A stretch of DNA of 64,000 nucleotides from CAYJAZ01 sp964368455 (GCA_964368455.1 CAYJAZ010000001.1:129971-193970); one strand, 5' to 3'. Positions 6,142-15,118 are shown, counted from the stretch's first letter. Numbers and translations are program-made. The notes: generated by a model from the sequence alone, not told the origin.

Positions 6142-8613
6142 TTATTTTCCTTTTCTATGAAACTTCTGCTTACCTTTATTATTTCCCTTGTTGTGTGAAG
6201 AAGATTTCTTTCTTGGTGAAAATTTAGACGCATCGTCACGAGAAAAATCTCTATCCTCATTTGAACCAAATTTTCCACGGCCTCTTAATGGACGCATGAA
6301 ATTATCGTCTTCGAAAACTTTGAAATTTTCTTCTTTATTGTTTGAATCTTTGCTTCTTTGTGGAAGAAAAGATTTTCTAGAATAGTCATTTCTGTCTTCG
6401 TTGTGCGATCTAGAACGACTTGGTGTTCTTTCGCCGTTTTGTGCGAAATCTTCAAAATTTGAACGATTTCTTCTTGGGAAATCATTACCTTGTCTTTCTT
6501 GTCTGTCGCTATTTCCACTTCTTCTGAAAGATCTGTCATTTCTGTCGTTTCTATCATTTCTGAAGTTTCTATCGTTTCTGTCGTTTCTGTCAAAGCGAGG
6601 GGAGTCAAAGAAGACATCATCGTCATTATGGTTTTTAGCTTGTGAGGTGAAAGTTTTTCTTAAAGAAAAAGCATCATTGTTTCTGTCTTCATTTCTGTCT
6701 CTTCTTTTGAAATCTCTGCCTCTACCATCTCTGCCTCTATTGTCTCTATCGCCTCTGCCTCTATTATCTCTGTCGCCACGAGGAGTGAAAGAACGTTCTC
6801 TGTTTTCGTTAAAAGAACTGTCATTTCTTTCTTCGTTGCCAAAAGAATTTTCTCTTTTGAAAGATCTTTCTTGTTTGTCATGACGCCAAGGAGCATTTCT
6901 GTCAGAGCGATCAAAAGAATTGTTTTCTCTTCCTTCTCTGTTTTCAGCAAAACTTGGTCTTGGGCTTCTTTCTCTTTGTCCGCCACTACGTCCACGAGGG
7001 CCACGAGGGCCGTATTTTGCTCTCATTTCAGCTTGAAAGTCGTCACGCATTGAATCAAGAGTGTCATCGCTAGAAAAAGATCTTTCTTCTTTTTTCTGGA
7101 ACTGGTTTCTGCCATTTCTGCCTCTTGTATGACTTTGTTTTTCAACTTTTGGATTTAAAGCTTTTTGATAAACTTCGTCTAAAAGCATAGCAAGTAAGAA
7201 GATATTTTCTTTGTCTTCATTTTCATTGCTTACTAATTGTTCAACCAATTCAATAAAGCGTTCTACTCTTTCTTTTTCTAAACCATTAAGGTTACGTTTT
7301 TGTTGTTCGAGCATTGCAAGCACTCTTTGGCTCACAACTCTTGCAACATCTTCTTCTTTTGGTGTTTCGTAAGGTAACATTTCTATATCGTAAAATTTTG
7401 CTATTTTTTGCATTTCTAATCTCTCCATTGTGTCTGCCAGTGAAATTACTGTTCCTGATGCCCCTGCTCTTGCTGTTCTTCCTGCTCTGTGTATGTAGGA
7501 TTCTCTGTCTTCTGGTGGTTCATACAAGAAAACGTGTGAGAGCATTGGAATATCTATGCCTCGAGCAGCTACGTCTGTGGCGACAACAAATCTGGTATCT
7601 CCTTTGCGTAAACGAGAAAGTACGAATTCACGCTTAGATTGAGAAAGTTCAGAAGAAAGTTCTTCTGCATTATAGCCAAAACCTTTAAGCACTTGTGCAA
7701 TATAATGTACAGTTGCTTTAGTGTTGCAAAAAATAATAGAAGAAGTTGGGTTTTCAATTTCTAACATGCGAATAAGAGCTCTGTCTTTTTCCATTTTAGA
7801 ACAATGAACACAAAAATGTTGCATATTTGCAATATGCACTTGCCCTTGTGAAAGAGATAAAAGCTCTGGCTCTTTTAAGAATTCTTTAGCAAGCTTAAGC
7901 ACATTGTGTGGGTAAGTTGCTGAAAAAAGTGTGACTAAGATATCTTTACCTTCAGGTAAATCCTTTGGTAGATATTCTTGCAAGGCTTTCATGTCTGGAT
8001 AAAATCCAATTGAAAGCATTCTGTCTGCTTCATCAAAAACAAGAGCTTTTAAGCATTCTAGCTTAAGTGTTCCTTTTTGTAAATGGTCTAAAATTCGGCC
8101 AGGGGTGCCAATTATCAGTTGTGCACCTTTTTTGAGTGCATCAAGCTGTTTCTGATATGGAACACCACCATAAAGAGTTATACTACGAATATTTTCGCCA
8201 AAGAGTTTTTTAGCTTCTTTTTCTACTTGTACCGCGAGTTCACGAGTTGGAACAAGCACTAAAGCTTGTGCTTTTGGAAGATCTAATTCGATTTTTTCGA
8301 TTAATGGTAAAAGGTATGCACCAGTTTTGCCAGATCCTGTACGTGATTGAATCATCATGTGTCTACCTTCTAAAAGGTATGGAATGGCATGTGCTTGAAC
8401 AGGCATAACTTCTGCCCAACCTGCTCTTTGGTAGGCTTCTACAATTGCAGGAGGTAGAGTTTCAAAAGTTGCTGCTTCTAATGGATTTTCAGGTGCTTTT
8501 GTGATTTTAGCTAAATCTTCATTTTGATCATTATAGCTAGATTTTCTGGACGATGACGAATGGGAGGACGATGAGCGTGAGAAATTGCTCTTTCCTCTTT
8601 TTTTGAAAGCCAT
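6142..8613 (-). CDS. DEAD-box ATP-dependent RNA helicase with long Arg/Asp/Asn-rich tail
   Basis: The helicase unwinds RNA at ATP cost and is of the DeaD/CsdA/RhlE type. After a Ser-rich N-terminus come the core motifs: VMPVQAHAIP (Q motif region), SRTGSGKT (90-97), PTRELAVQ, TPGR, DEAD (194-197), SAT (231-233), ATDVAARGIDIP and HRAGRTARAG. The core ends near residue 410. The remainder, especially about 490-823, is low complexity, dominated by RNDRNDRN, GRGDRDNRGRG and SF-rich segments. No clear DbpA RNA-binding domain is seen. The 823-aa length is well above the usual 400-650. Such tails bind RNA and promote clustering in other helicases. RBS AGGAAAA precedes the ATG at 8613. Confidence 0.93.
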   Translation of the reverse strand: MAFKKRGKSNFSRSSSSHSSSSRKSSYNDQNEDLAKITKAPENPLEAATFETLPPAIVEAYQRAGWAEVMPVQAHAIPYLLEGRHMMIQSRTGSGKTGAYLLPLIEKIELDLPKAQALVLVPTRELAVQVEKEAKKLFGENIRSITLYGGVPYQKQLDALKKGAQLIIGTPGRILDHLQKGTLKLECLKALVFDEADRMLSIGFYPDMKALQEYLPKDLPEGKDILVTLFSATYPHNVLKLAKEFLKEPELLSLSQGQVHIANMQHFCVHCSKMEKDRALIRMLEIENPTSSIIFCNTKATVHYIAQVLKGFGYNAEELSSELSQSKREFVLSRLRKGDTRFVVATDVAARGIDIPMLSHVFLYEPPEDRESYIHRAGRTARAGASGTVISLADTMERLEMQKIAKFYDIEMLPYETPKEEDVARVVSQRVLAMLEQQKRNLNGLEKERVERFIELVEQLVSNENEDKENIFLLAMLLDEVYQKALNPKVEKQSHTRGRNGRNQFQKKEERSFSSDDTLDSMRDDFQAEMRAKYGPRGPRGRSGGQRERSPRPSFAENREGRENNSFDRSDRNAPWRHDKQERSFKRENSFGNEERNDSSFNENRERSFTPRGDRDNRGRGDRDNRGRDGRGRDFKRRDRNEDRNNDAFSLRKTFTSQAKNHNDDDVFFDSPRFDRNDRNDRNFRNDRNDRNDRSFRRSGNSDRQERQGNDFPRRNRSNFEDFAQNGERTPSRSRSHNEDRNDYSRKSFLPQRSKDSNNKEENFKVFEDDNFMRPLRGRGKFGSNEDRDFSRDDASKFSPRKKSSSHNKGNNKGKQKFHRKGK

Positions 8614-8723
8614 GTATTTTCCTAATGTGGGTTAAAGTATGCTTTTTTACGGGGGCAACACGCATGCCCTAGTTATTCATTGATTTTAATAGTTAAGATT
8701 CAATGGAATAAGAAAGCTATAAG

Positions 8724-8751
8724 AAAAGTAGATGAAAAAACATCTGCTTTT
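8724..8751 (-). terminator. Hairpin terminator candidate downstream of dnaJ
   Basis: AAAAGTAGATG, loop of six A, CATCTGCTTTT. It lies 60-90 nt past the dnaJ stop and ahead of the deaD promoter region. Confidence 0.55.
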
Positions 8752-8812
8752 TAGAGAGTGTGCAAGCATATATTTATTATGCTATTAATTATAATACTCT
8801 GTTTTGCCTATA

Positions 8813-9925
8813 CTATTTTTTAAACAACTTCTTTACTTTTGTTGTTATTTTACTGTTATGTCTTTTTTCTAATGTTTCGTATTTGAGCAATAAATCAGCT
8901 TGTTCTTTTGAAATGTCTGTTGGTATTTCAACAGTGATTGGTAGAAGTAGATCGCCAACACGCGATTCATTTGGGTATGGTAAACCTTTACCCGGAATTT
9001 TTAATACAGTGCCTGGTTGTGTGCCAGCAGGTATGTCAAATTCAATTTCTCCACCATTTTCGCTTTCGTCAAGAGTTGGAACTTGTACTCTTGCTCCAAG
9101 TGTAGCATTGACAAAGGAAATGCTCACTCTATAGATCAAATCTTGATCTTGGCGTTCAAAAATAGCATCGTCTTCCACAGTAATGAAGATATATAAGTCC
9201 CCGTTAGGGCCGCCATTTTCACCTGAATCGCCTTCACCACGTAATCTCATGCGTGCACCTGTAAAAACACCAGCAGGTATCTTTACATCAAGACTACGTT
9301 CAACTTCAACAAAACCTCTCCCTTTGCATGTTTTACATGGAGTGGTTATAACTTTACCCGCACCTCGACAAACAGAACAAGTTGCATTGACTTGGAAAAA
9401 GCCAGCATTTTGTCTAATTACGCCAGCGCCATTACAATGCTTACAGGTTTCAGGATGAGAACCTGGTGCAGCACCGTCGCCGTGACAAGTGTCACAAACA
9501 TTTGTTCTTGGAACAATAATAGTTTTTTGAATGCCCTTTGCAGCTTCACGAAAAGCTATAGTGAGATTATAGCGTAAATCATCGCCTTGTCTTGCTCTAG
9601 GGCCTCTTTGCCTTGAGTTAAAGCCAAATAAATCGCCGAAAATATCGCCAAAACTGGAGAATATATCGTCAGCTGAACTAAAACCTGCACCGCCATTACC
9701 AAATGGATCTGCAGTGCCGTATTTGTCATAATTAGCACGTTTTTGCGGATCTCTCAAAACATCGTAGGCTTCAGCAGCTTGTTTGAAGTTTTCTTCAGCT
9801 TCTTTATCGCCTGGATTTCTGTCTGGGTGAAATTTCATAGCCTTTGATCTATAGGCTTTTTTAATTTCTTCTTCGCTTGCATTTGTTTGCAGTTCAAGGA
9901 TTTCGTAATAGGATGGCTTGCTCAT
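8813..9925 (-). CDS. dnaJ: Chaperone DnaJ (Hsp40)
   Basis: Co-chaperone that delivers unfolded clients to DnaK and stimulates its ATPase. A J-domain (5-70) with HPD (KFHPDRNPGD) is followed by a Gly/Phe region (about 75-105). The full zinc-binding domain has four CxxCxGxG-type repeats (CDTCHGDG, CKHCNGAG, CSVCRGAG, CKTCKGRG). Two beta-barrel substrate domains and a Lys-rich C-terminus complete the 370 aa. It is type I DnaJ. It lies 51 bp downstream of rpoZ on the same strand. DnaK and GrpE are not in the window. Confidence 0.97.
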   Translation of the reverse strand: MSKPSYYEILELQTNASEEEIKKAYRSKAMKFHPDRNPGDKEAEENFKQAAEAYDVLRDPQKRANYDKYGTADPFGNGGAGFSSADDIFSSFGDIFGDLFGFNSRQRGPRARQGDDLRYNLTIAFREAAKGIQKTIIVPRTNVCDTCHGDGAAPGSHPETCKHCNGAGVIRQNAGFFQVNATCSVCRGAGKVITTPCKTCKGRGFVEVERSLDVKIPAGVFTGARMRLRGEGDSGENGGPNGDLYIFITVEDDAIFERQDQDLIYRVSISFVNATLGARVQVPTLDESENGGEIEFDIPAGTQPGTVLKIPGKGLPYPNESRVGDLLLPITVEIPTDISKEQADLLLKYETLEKRHNSKITTKVKKLFKK

Positions 9926-9976
9926 AAGTGTAGGTGTGTTTTTAGTTTATACTAAATAATTATAGCACGTTATAGG

Positions 9977-10198
9977 TTAACTGATTTTTTCTTCCACAGG
10001 AGTATAGTAACTCATGTCTTCAGGAAAAACCTTACCTTGAGCTATTTCACGCAAAGCTGTAACAGCTTCTTTGTTGCGAGATTCTACTAATGGCTCATAG
10101 CCATCGCGGTATTGCCTTACACGCTTAATTGCCATTTGTACGAGTAAAAATCTATTGTTCACGCGTTCTTGACAGTCTTCAACGGTAATTCTTGCCAT
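9977..10198 (-). CDS. rpoZ: RNA polymerase omega subunit
   Basis: A 73-aa protein, the normal size for omega, which helps assemble beta-prime into RNA polymerase. The signature is visible in MARITVEDC...NRFLLVQMAIKRVRQY (residues 1-30) and KEAVTALREIAQGKV (43-57). It precedes dnaJ with a 51-bp gap, so the two may be one operon. A terminator-like hairpin at 10335-10370 separates it from the symporter upstream. Confidence 0.93.
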   Translation of the reverse strand: MARITVEDCQERVNNRFLLVQMAIKRVRQYRDGYEPLVESRNKEAVTALREIAQGKVFPEDMSYYTPVEEKIS

Positions 10199-10334
10199 GA
10201 TTTCCTCATTAATTTAATTAAATAATAAAAAAAAGTTTGTCTTTCTATGTAAACCTCTTTAATATGCTTGTCAAGTTTAACTTTTATTTATTAAATTTTT
10301 TAAAATAGTTAGTTTTTTATTAGAACTTAACATT

Positions 10335-10370
10335 AAAAAACTCTCAAAAAATTAATTTGAGAGTTTTTTT
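10335..10370. terminator. Bidirectional terminator after the symporter gene
   Basis: AAAAAACTCTCAAA, a loop of about 7 nt, then TTTGAGAGTTTTTTT. It lies 20 bp past the symporter stop, and has the A-run/T-run flanks of an intrinsic terminator. Confidence 0.8.
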
Positions 10371-10390
10371 GATCTTGAAATTATATAAAA

Positions 10391-11824
10391 TTAAGCTGTT
10401 TTGATTACTATCCTACTGCCATTTGTGCAAAAAGCAAGTAAAGCATAGGCAAGGGCAGAAAGACTTATGCCAACAACAAAAGGAGGTATGACCTTAATTT
10501 CTCTTGCTATAAAGTTTAATTCTACAATGCTTGTGCTTGGGCTAAGTAAAAGGTAGAAGAGTAATGAGGAGAGGCCGCCAACGAGTGCTGAAGCTAAAGC
10601 GGCATAGGAATTTGAATGTTTGAATAAGACAAGAGTAAGGTATGGAACTAAGGCTGTTGAAGCAATAACAGACCAAGAAGTTGTGTGTATAATAGCAATA
10701 AGTTTGCCTTCCATTTGTGCTGTTGATCCGCTGACAAATATACAGATTAATATTGCTATAAACCACGAAGTTTTTGTTGCTTTTTTGTCGAATAAATCTT
10801 CTGTAAGAGAAGAGGAGGCAATATGAAAAAGAGCGGTACAGGTAGATAAAGAAGCAGAAACAATAGCAAGAATAAAGATTTGTTTTCCAGCTTCTGGCAA
10901 TAAAGTGTCGACTAGGATTGTGATAACCTTATCTGCTTGTTGAATTTCAGGAAGGACTAAGCGTGAAAGAGCTGAAATAAAATACATTCCACCAACAATA
11001 AGCAAGAGTGAAAATGAAGCTAAAAGAGCAGCTTTTTTGATTTCGCCTTTCGATGAAATAGAAAAATGTCTTTGTATCATCTGTGGTTGTGCCCAGACAG
11101 CAATTGAAGTCACAATAACAAGAGACCATATAAAGTAAGCACTTTCGCCACTAGAAATTGAGGTAAAGCCATTATTCGCTTGTTTTGTTGGTGCAAGTTG
11201 GGAAAGAGCTTCTACGCCTGCAAAAGGCCCTCCTACAAGAGTCAATATCTTGTAAGCGAGAATAGCAATACCAAGCAGCATAATTCCGCCTTGCATAGCT
11301 TCTGTGAGCAATACGCCTTTTAATCCGCCCCAAAGAACAGCTATGCCGATAATAATAGCTATAAGCCATATACATACACTTAAAGAAAAAGGAAGTATGC
11401 TTTCTAACATAATACCAGCACCCTTGATAACTGCTGAAGCATAAATAGAAAGAAAGAAAGCAAAAACAAAACCAAGTATTTTCTTTAAAACAGGAAGATT
11501 ATGTCCAACAGCTAAAAGATGAGCAGGGGTTCTTGCATTCAAGGCAACTTGAAATTCTTTTGTACGCCAAGTAAGAAAGGCATAAACAAAAAGAGTGCCA
11601 CAAAGAACATTTCCAAGTGCAATAAGAAGCATTTGCATACCATACATATAAGCAAGGCCACCAAAACCAACAAGTGCTACAGCTGAAATATAGGTAGCTA
11701 CATAAGCAAAAGATTGAACAAAAAATCCAACTTTACCGCTTAGTACAAGATCTTCACCTTTTCCCTTTCTTGCAAGAAAAAAGAAAAGTGCAATGTAGGC
11801 AATCCAAATAATGATAGTAAACAT
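10391..11824 (-). CDS. Sodium:solute symporter (SSS family), substrate unknown
   Basis: A 477-aa inner-membrane protein with about 12-13 hydrophobic segments. The N-terminal pattern ATYISAVALVGFGGLAYMYG (residues about 43-62) is the SSS hallmark near the Na+ site, and VLWGGLKGVLLTEAMQG (about 163-179) matches the middle of the family. It couples Na+ entry to uptake of a small organic solute. The substrate cannot be read from sequence; there is no catabolic gene beside it. The start ATG has a good RBS (TAGGAGC). An intrinsic terminator sits only about 25 nt upstream of the start, inside the leader, which suggests attenuation control. Confidence 0.85.
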   Translation of the reverse strand: MFTIIIWIAYIALFFFLARKGKGEDLVLSGKVGFFVQSFAYVATYISAVALVGFGGLAYMYGMQMLLIALGNVLCGTLFVYAFLTWRTKEFQVALNARTPAHLLAVGHNLPVLKKILGFVFAFFLSIYASAVIKGAGIMLESILPFSLSVCIWLIAIIIGIAVLWGGLKGVLLTEAMQGGIMLLGIAILAYKILTLVGGPFAGVEALSQLAPTKQANNGFTSISSGESAYFIWSLVIVTSIAVWAQPQMIQRHFSISSKGEIKKAALLASFSLLLIVGGMYFISALSRLVLPEIQQADKVITILVDTLLPEAGKQIFILAIVSASLSTCTALFHIASSSLTEDLFDKKATKTSWFIAILICIFVSGSTAQMEGKLIAIIHTTSWSVIASTALVPYLTLVLFKHSNSYAALASALVGGLSSLLFYLLLSPSTSIVELNFIAREIKVIPPFVVGISLSALAYALLAFCTNGSRIVIKTA

Positions 11825-11849
11825 AAAAGCTCCTAAGGTAATTTAAAGT

Positions 11850-11879
11850 AAAAAAGCCGTTGTCCTCACGAACAACGGC
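11850..11879 (-). promoter_or_regulatory. Intrinsic terminator inside the symporter leader (attenuator candidate)
   Basis: On the minus strand GCCGTTGT, an 8-nt loop, ACAACGGC and a T run end about 25 nt before the ATG at 11824. A TTGACA-type promoter at 12030-12035 would be read through this hairpin. TTGTC about 30 nt upstream on the same RNA (11910-11920 region) can pair with GACAA of the terminator stem, a possible antiterminator. No known riboswitch class was recognised. It may alternatively just be the rex terminator. Confidence 0.5.
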
Positions 11880-12005
11880 ATTATTTCCTATATTAAAAAA
11901 GACAATACTATGCTATCCGTGAATCCTAGGGGATACAAGGTAATAATAAGCATATGTATAAGAATTTAAAAACATGTGTTTTCCTAAATTGTTTGTCTTT
12001 TGTCT

Positions 12006-12035
12006 ATACTAAAGTTAAAAGTGTGCTTCTGTCAA
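12006..12035 (-). promoter_or_regulatory. Possible promoter for the symporter
   Basis: On the minus strand TTGACA (12030-12035) lies 6 bp past the rex stop. A weak -10 (TTTAGT or TTAGTA, spacing 17-18) follows. It would give a leader of about 170 nt ending at the symporter start. Confidence 0.35.
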
Positions 12036-12040
12036 GAAGA

Positions 12041-12718
12041 TTATTTTAACTCGTGGGTTTTGTTTGAAATATTAAAAGTTAGAGCGTAGATTTGGTGGAA
12101 AAAGTCCACATATTCTACGTGCACATGATCAGGTGTGACTATTCGCATAGCTGAAAAATTGAGTATACCTTTGATGCCAGCATCAATAAGTTGATCTGCA
12201 ACTCTTTGTGTTCTTTCTGGTGGAGTTGCTATGATGGCAATTTCGATATTATGTTCTTTAATTTTTTCAGGTAAAGTTTTTGTGCAATAAACTTCTAAGC
12301 CGTAAATGTTTTCACCTATTTTGAAAGGATCGCAATCAAAGGCAGCAACCAATTGAAAGCCTCTGCTTCTAAAATCTTGATGTTGAATAAGAGCTCGGCC
12401 CATATTACCAACACCAACAATACAAGCATGCCAAATTCTATTAACATGTAGGCAAGCTTTTATAGCATCCACTAAGTAATTGACATAGTAGCCAACACCG
12501 CGAACGCCAAATTCGCCAAAATATGTCAAATCTTTACGAACTTGAGAAGCATTTACTTCACAAGCTTTTGCAAGAGGGCCTGAAGCAACAATTTGTACGC
12601 CTTCTTTATGCATATGTTCTAAAACTTGTAGATAAGTTGCAAGGCGAAGTAATGTCGCACGTGGTATTTTTTCGTTTCTAAATTCGTTCATCATAGTTGC
12701 GTGGATCCTGTCATGCAT
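12041..12718 (-). CDS. rex: Redox-sensing transcriptional repressor Rex
   Basis: This 225-aa homodimeric repressor senses NADH/NAD+. The N-terminal winged helix (about 15-85) has the Rex pattern IPRATLLRLATYLQVLE and SQVRKDLTYFGEFGVRGVGY. The Rossmann domain carries GVGNMGRAL (about 101-109) and AAFDCDP. In Desulfovibrio, Rex represses energy-metabolism genes under low NADH. It lies directly downstream of atpE-atpB on the same strand, with a hairpin terminator between, as I recall for Desulfovibrio vulgaris. No clear TTGTGA-N6-TCACAA operator was found next to it. Confidence 0.95.
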   Translation of the reverse strand: MHDRIHATMMNEFRNEKIPRATLLRLATYLQVLEHMHKEGVQIVASGPLAKACEVNASQVRKDLTYFGEFGVRGVGYYVNYLVDAIKACLHVNRIWHACIVGVGNMGRALIQHQDFRSRGFQLVAAFDCDPFKIGENIYGLEVYCTKTLPEKIKEHNIEIAIIATPPERTQRVADQLIDAGIKGILNFSAMRIVTPDHVHVEYVDFFHQIYALTFNISNKTHELK

Positions 12719-12758
12719 GGCTTACTTAAATTTATAAGAAAACCATTGAAAGCAGTAA

Positions 12759-12791
12759 AAGGAGAAAAAAGATTTTATCTTTTCTCTCCTT
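12759..12791 (-). terminator. Terminator between atpE and rex
   Basis: AAGGAGAAAAAAGA and TCTTTTCTCTCCTT pair with 13 of 14 positions around a short T-rich loop. On the minus strand it is followed by TTTTACTG. Confidence 0.7.
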
Positions 12792-12826
12792 GTTAATCTA
12801 ATAAAACTTTATATCAAATCAAACAA

Positions 12827-13150
12827 TTATGCTAAAAATGGGTTAGCAAAGAGTAAGATAAGATCTACAAGTAATGCGTAGATACAAAGTGATTCGATAA
12901 AAGCAAGACCAAGAATAAGTGATTGAGAAATCTTATCACTTGCTTCTGGGTTACGTGAAATACCATCACAAGCTGCTTTGATAGCAAATGATTGTGCAAG
13001 ACCACAACCAAGTGAAGCAATACCGATACCAAGTGTGATACCGATTGTTGAAAGACCGATAGCCATGCCATCGAGTTCAGCAGCAAAAGCAAGGCTTGCT
13101 ACAGCTAATAAAGCAACAGTGTTAAGGACGATAAGTACTAGTTTACGCAT
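12827..13150 (-). CDS. atpE: ATP synthase subunit c (membrane rotor)
   Basis: The c-ring subunit of F-type ATP synthase carries ions across the inner membrane. The 107-aa protein has a cleavable signal-like N-terminus (1-23, ending AFA), then two transmembrane helices joined by the polar loop SRNPEAS (65-71). The ion carboxylate is E86 in helix 2 (AFIESLCIYA). Q53, S87 and Y91 match positions of the sodium-binding site of Na+-type rings (Ilyobacter), while L88 replaces the usual Thr. Coupling ion is therefore uncertain. It lies downstream of atpB; the F1 genes are not here. Confidence 0.96.
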   Translation of the reverse strand: MRKLVLIVLNTVALLAVASLAFAAELDGMAIGLSTIGITLGIGIASLGCGLAQSFAIKAACDGISRNPEASDKISQSLILGLAFIESLCIYALLVDLILLFANPFLA

Positions 13151-13236
13151 AGGTAACTCCTAAAAAAAAATAATATAAATTTGACCAGTTGGCCATTCCC
13201 CGTAATAGATAGATTTTGGCCTAACTAGGCACAAAA

Positions 13237-13345
13237 TCCGAACTGCGTGAAAAACGTCGTTTTCACTTGTTCGCTAAAGCCTTTGTTCACTGCATTCACA
13301 GTGAGTTTCAGATAGATTTTACACTTTGTGCCAAATCCGTGCTTG
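13237..13345. repeat. Intergenic repeat fragment between atpB and atpE
   Basis: TTCGCTAAAGCCTTTGTTCAC followed by a CTGCATTCACAG palindrome and a CTTGCAAGAAGC segment resembles the dispersed repeats at 4671-4772 and 45921-46015. It fills most of the 233-bp atpB-atpE gap, which is otherwise gene-free. Confidence 0.45.
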
Positions 13346-13383
13346 CAAGAAGCATTTTTGAGAAAATCTCAATTTATTGTATT

Positions 13384-14106
13384 CTAGTGTGCGTGTTCGG
13401 TTGCACCCTTGATATAGATCATTGTTAATATAAAGAAGATGAAAGCTTGTAGAGTTTTTCCTAGCATAAATAGGAAATAAAGTGGAATTGTACCGAGAAG
13501 AGCACCAACATAAATAGATGCACCAAAGCTAAAGAAGATAAGTAAAGTCATTTCTTCACCAAAGATATTACCAAATAAACGCAAGGTGAGTGAAAGAGGA
13601 CGAGCTATGTGTGAAATAATTTCAAGTGGTAGCATCAATGGAATAAGGGCTTTGTTAGAGCCTGTGAAGTGGCCAATATAATGAGCTCCATGTGTTTTAA
13701 TACCAATATAGTTATAGTAGATAAAAACAAAAAGAGCCATAGCTGCGGTAGTATTGAGGTTCGCAGTTGGGGCGTCCATACCAGGAGTGAGTCCCAAGAA
13801 GTTCATTGTGATGATGAACAAGAATATTGAACAAAGTAAAGGCACAAAGCGACGGCCTTTTTCACCCATAGTGTCGACAATAAAATTCTCTGCCGCTTCG
13901 ACAAAATATTCAAAGACAGCTTGAAATTTACCTGGAACCATCTTGATGTTGCCCTTAAGCAAAGCACCAACTATGGCTAAAATTGCTAATCCGACCCAAG
14001 TAAAAAATACATGTCGAAATTCGTATTCTACGCCCGCAAGAGTTATTGTTCTCATGTTTGCTATAGAAGATAAGAGTAATGGTTCTGGTAATCCTGCTAC
14101 TGCCAT
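13384..14106 (-). CDS. atpB: ATP synthase subunit a (membrane stator)
   Basis: A 240-aa inner-membrane subunit forming the two ion half-channels against the c-ring. The essential arginine region is visible as PLEIISHIARPLSLTLRLFGNIFGEE (about 165-190). Five to six hydrophobic helices are present and the length is normal. It precedes atpE on the same strand, with an unusually long 233-bp gap containing a dispersed repeat. The separate location from F1 genes fits Desulfovibrio-type organisation. Confidence 0.96.
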   Translation of the reverse strand: MAVAGLPEPLLLSSIANMRTITLAGVEYEFRHVFFTWVGLAILAIVGALLKGNIKMVPGKFQAVFEYFVEAAENFIVDTMGEKGRRFVPLLCSIFLFIITMNFLGLTPGMDAPTANLNTTAAMALFVFIYYNYIGIKTHGAHYIGHFTGSNKALIPLMLPLEIISHIARPLSLTLRLFGNIFGEEMTLLIFFSFGASIYVGALLGTIPLYFLFMLGKTLQAFIFFILTMIYIKGATEHAH

Positions 14107-14212
14107 AATGCCCCCAAAAGATATGTCAATCTAATTTAGATAGAAAATTTATACGAAATTTTAAAATTAATCAAGTCTTAAAATGAATGATATTAAATTT
14201 TTTACAAAAAAA

Positions 14213-15115
14213 TTAAGTTTTTTTAAACCTTTGTTGAATTGCTGTGCCTGCAACGATTAAACAAAGTCCGAAGATAGTTGAACTTACTATAGGTTCGCCA
14301 AGAACAATTGATATACAAAGTAAGGAGAGAAAAGGATTGAAAAATGAAATAATAGAGATAGTAGAAACAGAATTTGTGAGTTTCAAAGCTAAAGACCAAG
14401 TCAAGAAAGGTAAAGCCCATTCAAATAAAGCAAGATAAATAACAGCATAGATGCCAGTGATAGTCATTCTATCAAAGCTAAAGCTTCCTCCTCCTTCTAC
14501 ATACACGGCAATCCAAGATAAAACAGAAGCAACAATAAAGCCTGATAATAAGGCTAAAACAGCTGAAGTATTCGCTCTAGAATTGAAAATAAAATAAAAT
14601 GCAAAGGTAATGACAGAAGAAAGAACAGAAAGTATTCCTTCAATATTGATTGCTTTTGCAAGTTCAGGAGACCAAGAGCCTCCTAAAGCTATATAGCTTG
14701 TGCCAGAAATCGCTAAGAAAAAACCAAAAAGTTCGCCTAATCTCAATCTTTCTTTAACGAGCCAGCTATTAATAAGAACAAAGGCAATGCTCCATGTGCT
14801 ATTTATTGGTTGTACTATTTGAGCGGGTAAAAAATCATAGGCTTGAAGTAATAAGAAATTTGCAGAACAAAGACAGAAGCCTTGTAGTAAAGCATTGATG
14901 TAGTCGGCTTTTGTTAATTTTTTAAATTCATGTATGCTTTTTCGAAGATACATGTAGGCGATAAGAATTATAGAAGAAAGGCTAAGAGCTAATGCTTGTA
15001 ATTCATTTGGTGTCATGTATTTAAGGGCAATTTCAAAACCTGTTGCAACAGTAGACCACATAAGAATTGTGATAATAGCAAGAAAAAGTGCTTTACGTGG
15101 ATTTTTATTAAACAT
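14213..15115 (-). CDS. EamA/DMT-superfamily transporter (second of a tandem pair)
   Basis: A 300-aa inner-membrane protein with ten hydrophobic segments arranged as two EamA halves (about 10-145 and 155-295). The family exports amino acids, metabolites or drugs; no substrate can be assigned. It starts 3 bp after the stop of the upstream DMT gene, so both are translated from one message. Sequence identity with the neighbour is low by eye, so they are not a recent duplication. It may act as a pair with the neighbour, which is inference. Confidence 0.85.
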   Translation of the reverse strand: MFNKNPRKALFLAIITILMWSTVATGFEIALKYMTPNELQALALSLSSIILIAYMYLRKSIHEFKKLTKADYINALLQGFCLCSANFLLLQAYDFLPAQIVQPINSTWSIAFVLINSWLVKERLRLGELFGFFLAISGTSYIALGGSWSPELAKAINIEGILSVLSSVITFAFYFIFNSRANTSAVLALLSGFIVASVLSWIAVYVEGGGSFSFDRMTITGIYAVIYLALFEWALPFLTWSLALKLTNSVSTISIISFFNPFLSLLCISIVLGEPIVSSTIFGLCLIVAGTAIQQRFKKT

Positions 15116-15118
15116 GTA

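Noticed and set aside
6285..7004. Overlapping ORFs in other frames of the helicase tail
   Set aside because: The repetitive low-complexity codons keep several frames open; the helicase frame is continuous with the conserved core.
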